A DNA stretch of 64,000 nucleotides from an uncultured Bacilli bacterium. Its GTDB lineage: Bacteria; Bacillota_I; Bacilli_A; RF39; UBA660. Below are positions 61,374-64,000 of this stretch, one piece after another. The notes beneath the pieces were generated by a model that was not told the origin of the DNA, did not search any database, and was given only the letters and a program-made list of their open reading frames with translations. Every line of letters begins with the position of its first letter. The stretch's first letter is position 1. The stretch lies in contig CASPWD010000002.1 in the NCBI GenBank assembly GCA_949425635.1, positions 248,001 to 312,000 on the forward strand. Direction: 5' to 3'. The position numbers and the translations under genes are program-made.

Positions 61374-61450
61374 GACCTCGTAGCTCAGCTGGATAGAGCA
61401 ATCGCCTTCTAAGCGATCGGTCAGGTGTTCGAATCACCTCGGGGTCACCA
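61374..61450 (+). tRNA. tRNA-Arg (anticodon TCT)
   Basis: A 77-base cloverleaf. Acceptor GACCTCG pairs with CGGGGTC (one G-T pair). The D arm is GCTCAGCTGGATAGAGC. The anticodon arm is ATCGC-CTTCTAA-GCGAT with TCT, which reads AGA and AGG. The T arm is AGGTG-TTCGAAT-CACCT. CCA is encoded (61448-61450). AGA is the favoured Arg codon in this AT-rich genome. Confidence 0.96.
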
Positions 61451-61460
61451 CTTGAATATA

Positions 61461-61484
61461 AAATCTCTATTTAGAGATTTTTTT
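61461..61484 (+). terminator. Rho-independent terminator of tRNA-Arg
   Basis: AAATCTCTA and TAGAGATTT form a hairpin followed by TTTT. Confidence 0.8.
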
Positions 61485-61502
61485 CTTTGATAAAAATTCA
61501 AA

Positions 61503-61537
61503 AAAATAACTAAGTTTAACAATACTTAGTTATTTTT
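61503..61537. terminator. Bidirectional terminator
   Basis: AAAATAACTAAGT and ACTTAGTTATTTTT form a long perfect stem between tRNA-Arg and the convergent AAA+ gene. Confidence 0.8.
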
Positions 61538-61541
61538 CATT

Positions 61542-63167
61542 TTATATTAATTTAACTTTTTTTGGATCCTCAACACTTTCTCTAGTTAACACTAACTTTT
61601 TATATGCTGTTGGATTACAAAGCATTTCATATTCAGCTTCATCTAAAGATTTAATAACTAAATTATTTAAATCTCTCATACTATTTTCATGACTTTCTAA
61701 TCTATCTAAAATAGCTTCTATATAACCATCATCAGCAACCAATTCAACATTAAACTGTCTCTGATATCTTTGCTTTTTCAATAAGAATTCACTTAATTTA
61801 CTTCTTAATAAAACATCTCTTCTAATTTCTTTGCTTAATTCATGATACACGAAAATATGTGGTATTCTTGTAACTAATTCTTTACCAAAATATTGAGACT
61901 CAGTAACCATACGTGGATCAAACTCACTTGTACTACCAGCAGTAGAACCAAATCCGATTGATTTCTTACTAACAAATAAATTACTAAAAGCACCAGCAAA
62001 GATTTTAATAAGCATTTGTGTTCTAAAATTATAATCATCACTAGGCTTATCTATCATAAAAGTATCGCCTTCAATAAATTTAAGTAATATTTGAACAACT
62101 GCTGACTTAGAATCAGTATTAGACTCTCCTAATTTATCAAATTCGTCAAAAAACACTAAACCTCTCTCTGCTTTTGCTAAATCATAACCAGCCTCAATTA
62201 TTAAAGAATATAAACAATCTTCAATTGACATACCTTTAATTCCTTGTGGAACTAAATTGGCAGAATTAATTTCTAATAAAGGTATATTCAAATAATCTAT
62301 AGCAGCTTTCATAGTCTCAGTCTTACCAGTTCCTGTAGGTCCTATCAATAATATAGATTCATTCTTTTCACCTGGCATTGCTGTGTAATTCATTAAAATT
62401 GTTTTAGCAATTCTTCTGATTTCATCATCATGGCCAAAAACTCTTTCTTTCATATGAGTTTCTAATCCTCTCAAAGAGACATCTCCTGTGTAATCACTAA
62501 TTGTTTCACCTTGGGCTTTTGAGCTTTCAGCTTTATACATAGCTCCTCCACCAGGAAACCTTTTCATATCACTATCAGACTTTTCTACATGACCTTTTGC
62601 AGATTCTATCTCTTTAACATGGCCATTTTCTACAACTACCCTAGTAACAGCACCTTTTCTTTCCTTATCTCTATAAGATGCAATTAAATTCTTGTATCTT
62701 AGTAACTCAGCTCTAATACTTTCAATATCTGGTATATTAAGCAGATTATCTAAAGTATAGCCATTTAAAGTTACAGAAGGTTCTCCTTTTTGTCTTTCAT
62801 ATTCTTCCACAGGTGTATTACTTAAAAAAACACTCATTGATATTTTCTTTTTAGTTATTTGACCATTCTTAGCCTCTACTAATAAAATATTATCTCTTTC
62901 TTCCGCTAAAAAATATTCCTTAACAAATCCAATATCATCTAATCCATATATAGCTAGTAATTCCTCTTTAGAATAAACACAATCAACTAAAAATTCTTGA
63001 TTATCTAATACTTCTTTACTAGTTAAAACAGAATATTCATCTGAATTATAGAACACTTTACCAGCACAAAATCCTTCAACTAATTTCTCAGGAAATAACA
63101 TATAAAGCGTATCGTTTACTTTATGTACTCTATATAATATACCATAGTCATCATTTATTGATTCCAT
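61542..63167 (-). CDS. ClpX-like AAA+ ATPase with a novel N-terminal region
   Basis: A 541-residue protein. Residues about 235-541 are an AAA+ module of the ClpX type: Walker A LIGPTGTGKTETM, Walker B GLVFFDEFDKLGE, sensor region GSTAGSTSEFDPRM, arginine finger area FGKELVTRIPHIFVYH, and a small C-terminal domain (NSMRDLNNLVIKSLDEAEYE). The N-terminal 230 residues lack the ClpX zinc finger and look beta-rich, then Gly/Lys-rich and flexible. No ClpP tripeptide loop (IGF) was identified with certainty. It is probably an unfoldase or remodeller with its own substrate-recognition domain. It sits next to frr. Confidence 0.8.
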   Translation of the reverse strand: MESINDDYGILYRVHKVNDTLYMLFPEKLVEGFCAGKVFYNSDEYSVLTSKEVLDNQEFLVDCVYSKEELLAIYGLDDIGFVKEYFLAEERDNILLVEAKNGQITKKKISMSVFLSNTPVEEYERQKGEPSVTLNGYTLDNLLNIPDIESIRAELLRYKNLIASYRDKERKGAVTRVVVENGHVKEIESAKGHVEKSDSDMKRFPGGGAMYKAESSKAQGETISDYTGDVSLRGLETHMKERVFGHDDEIRRIAKTILMNYTAMPGEKNESILLIGPTGTGKTETMKAAIDYLNIPLLEINSANLVPQGIKGMSIEDCLYSLIIEAGYDLAKAERGLVFFDEFDKLGESNTDSKSAVVQILLKFIEGDTFMIDKPSDDYNFRTQMLIKIFAGAFSNLFVSKKSIGFGSTAGSTSEFDPRMVTESQYFGKELVTRIPHIFVYHELSKEIRRDVLLRSKLSEFLLKKQRYQRQFNVELVADDGYIEAILDRLESHENSMRDLNNLVIKSLDEAEYEMLCNPTAYKKLVLTRESVEDPKKVKLI

Positions 63168-63212
63168 CTTACTTTCCCCCTAAACATCGTTCTTTATTAT
63201 ATATTAGAGCAT

Positions 63213-63242
63213 GAAAAAATGCAAACACTATCATTTGCATTT
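63213..63242 (-). terminator. Rho-independent terminator of frr
   Basis: The minus strand has AAATGCAAA, TGATAGTG loop, TTTGCATTTTTTC. Confidence 0.8.
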
Positions 63243-63273
63243 CTATAAATATTTTTTATGGTTGAATTGAACA

Positions 63274-63813
63274 CTAAACAGTCATTAATTCTTCTTCTTT
63301 TTCTTTTAACTTTTCTTCAACTTTCTTAGAATAGTCATTAACTAATTTTTGAACTTCTTCAAGCATTCTCTTTTCCATGTCTTCAGTAACTGTTTCGTCT
63401 GCTTTAATGTCTTCATTTGCTTCTTGACGAACTTTTCTTAACGCTACCTTAGTTTCTTCAGCAATTTGTTTAGCTTGTTTAACATATTCTTTTCTTCTCT
63501 CTTCAGTCAATTGAGGAACATTTAAAATAACTGTTTCTCCATTATCCATAGGATTAATTCCTAAATTAGCTTCTTGAATAGCTTTAACAATATCTTTCAA
63601 GCAACCTCTATCAAAAGGCTTAATCATTAACGTTTTAGCCTCAGGAACAGTAATATTAGCTAAGCTTTGGATTGGCGTTGGAGTACCATAATATTCTACC
63701 ATAATACCATTAACCATTGCTGGATTAGCTCTTCCTGCTCTAATACTTGTAAGTCTTGTATCCATTGTTTCAAGAGCATGCATCATTTTTAATTCGATAT
63801 TACTATCTATCAT
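63274..63813 (-). CDS. frr: Ribosome recycling factor
   Basis: A 179-residue protein, slightly shorter than the usual 185. It has SIRAGRANPAMVNGIMVEYYGTPTPI (conserved RxGRA and YYG), ANITVPEAKTLMIKPFD, GETVILNVPQLTEERRKEYVKQAK, and VRQEAN with a C-terminal helix. RRF splits post-termination ribosomes with EF-G. The usual upstream gene pyrH is not visible; a partial unknown gene is there instead. Confidence 0.97.
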   Translation of the reverse strand: MIDSNIELKMMHALETMDTRLTSIRAGRANPAMVNGIMVEYYGTPTPIQSLANITVPEAKTLMIKPFDRGCLKDIVKAIQEANLGINPMDNGETVILNVPQLTEERRKEYVKQAKQIAEETKVALRKVRQEANEDIKADETVTEDMEKRMLEEVQKLVNDYSKKVEEKLKEKEEELMTV

Positions 63814-63857
63814 TTTTTATTTCTCTCCTTTAATGTCTTAATTATAAAGCATATTTA

Positions 63858-64000
63858 CTATTTATTCAAATAATATTTATTTATAGCCTCACTAATTTCT
63901 TGTCTAAACTCTATTTCTTTGTTTTCTGTCCAATAAGATTCAATTGTATCAGTATTTTTCATAGCTACAGTATCAGTATTGTAATATTTTACCTTACCAC
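63858..64000 (-). CDS. C-terminal fragment of an unknown protein
   Basis: The frame is open from the right edge to a TAG at 63860-63858 and encodes 47 residues. The visible part has a near-repeat (NTDTVAMKNTDTIES), then WTENKEIEFRQEISEAINKY and a short tail. This tail matches neither pyrH nor tsf. No family can be called. Confidence 0.45.
   Translation of the reverse strand, partial: GKVKYYNTDTVAMKNTDTIESYWTENKEIEFRQEISEAINKYYLNK

Noticed and set aside
1-64000. Alternative genetic code with TGA as Trp (Mollicutes-like)
   Set aside because: Trp is encoded by TGG and several conserved genes end at TGA in the expected place, for example at the 56459 stop.
1-64000. CRISPR arrays or insertion sequences
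   Set aside because: No regularly spaced direct repeats, no transposase motifs and no terminal inverted repeats were found.

Overview
The window is very AT-rich and densely packed chromosome, mostly transcribed from the minus strand. It looks like an anaerobic, endospore-forming, low-GC Bacillota of the Bacilli/Erysipelotrichia type. The evidence is synteny with Bacillus subtilis (yqfC-yqfD-ybeY-dgkA-era-yqzL-recO-glyS; rpsT beside spoIIP; rpsU-yqeY; sepF-divIVA; yqeG-yqeH) and many sporulation genes (spoIIP, a yqxA-like gene, sigK, yqfC, yqfD, spoIIIAH-like, gerE-like, gerM). TGA is used as a stop and the standard bacterial code fits. No CRISPR array, insertion sequence, prophage or rRNA was seen; there is one tRNA.

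Layout. 1-9.5 kb: end of a U32 tRNA-hydroxylation gene, several unknown envelope proteins, two proteins resembling the N-terminal half of LCP proteins, an Smr protein, a degenerate PfkB-family protein and a class B sortase-like protein. 9.7-15 kb: ppdK, two GNAT acetyltransferases, an unexplained promoter/tandem-RNA/small-ORF unit, and a Xer recombinase. 15-19 kb: unknown genes, a yqxA-like gene, spoIIP, rpsT and a transglutaminase-like protein. 19-29.7 kb: miaA with a NatAB-type ABC exporter, a divergent ABC exporter, mutL, yqeH, yqeG, two lipoproteins and an uninterrupted sigK. 29.6-37.6 kb: divIVA, sepF, T-box-controlled glyS, a second candidate RNA gene, two paralogous Cys/His/Asp proteins and recO. 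37.7-42.4 kb: ispD, two small or conserved housekeeping loci (yqzL, era), dgkA, ybeY, a VanZ-like gene, yqfD and yqfC.

42.4-55.2 kb is one large cell-wall polymer cluster: a TagD-like cytidylyltransferase, three proteins with CDP-glycerol transferase domains, the TagGH exporter, GT2 glycosyltransferases, two acyltransferases and a GtrB/large-membrane-protein pair. It would make, decorate and export a teichoic-acid-like polymer.

55.3-64 kb: rpsU-yqeY; a compact four-gene bacteriocin locus (C39-peptidase ABC exporter, short accessory protein, two double-glycine peptides that are absent from long-ORF calls); a VirB2-like pilin-type protein; a plus-strand sporulation block (spoIIIAH-like, gerE-like, gerM); tRNA-Arg; a ClpX-like AAA+ protein with a new N-terminal region; frr.

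The best candidates for something undescribed are the two-peptide bacteriocin locus at 56.1-58.9 kb and the tandem structured RNAs at 13.7-14.1 kb. Further points are an orphan RNA gene near 34.0 kb, a yqfD gene with no standard start codon, and two enzymes (PfkB and sortase B families) that lack catalytic residues.
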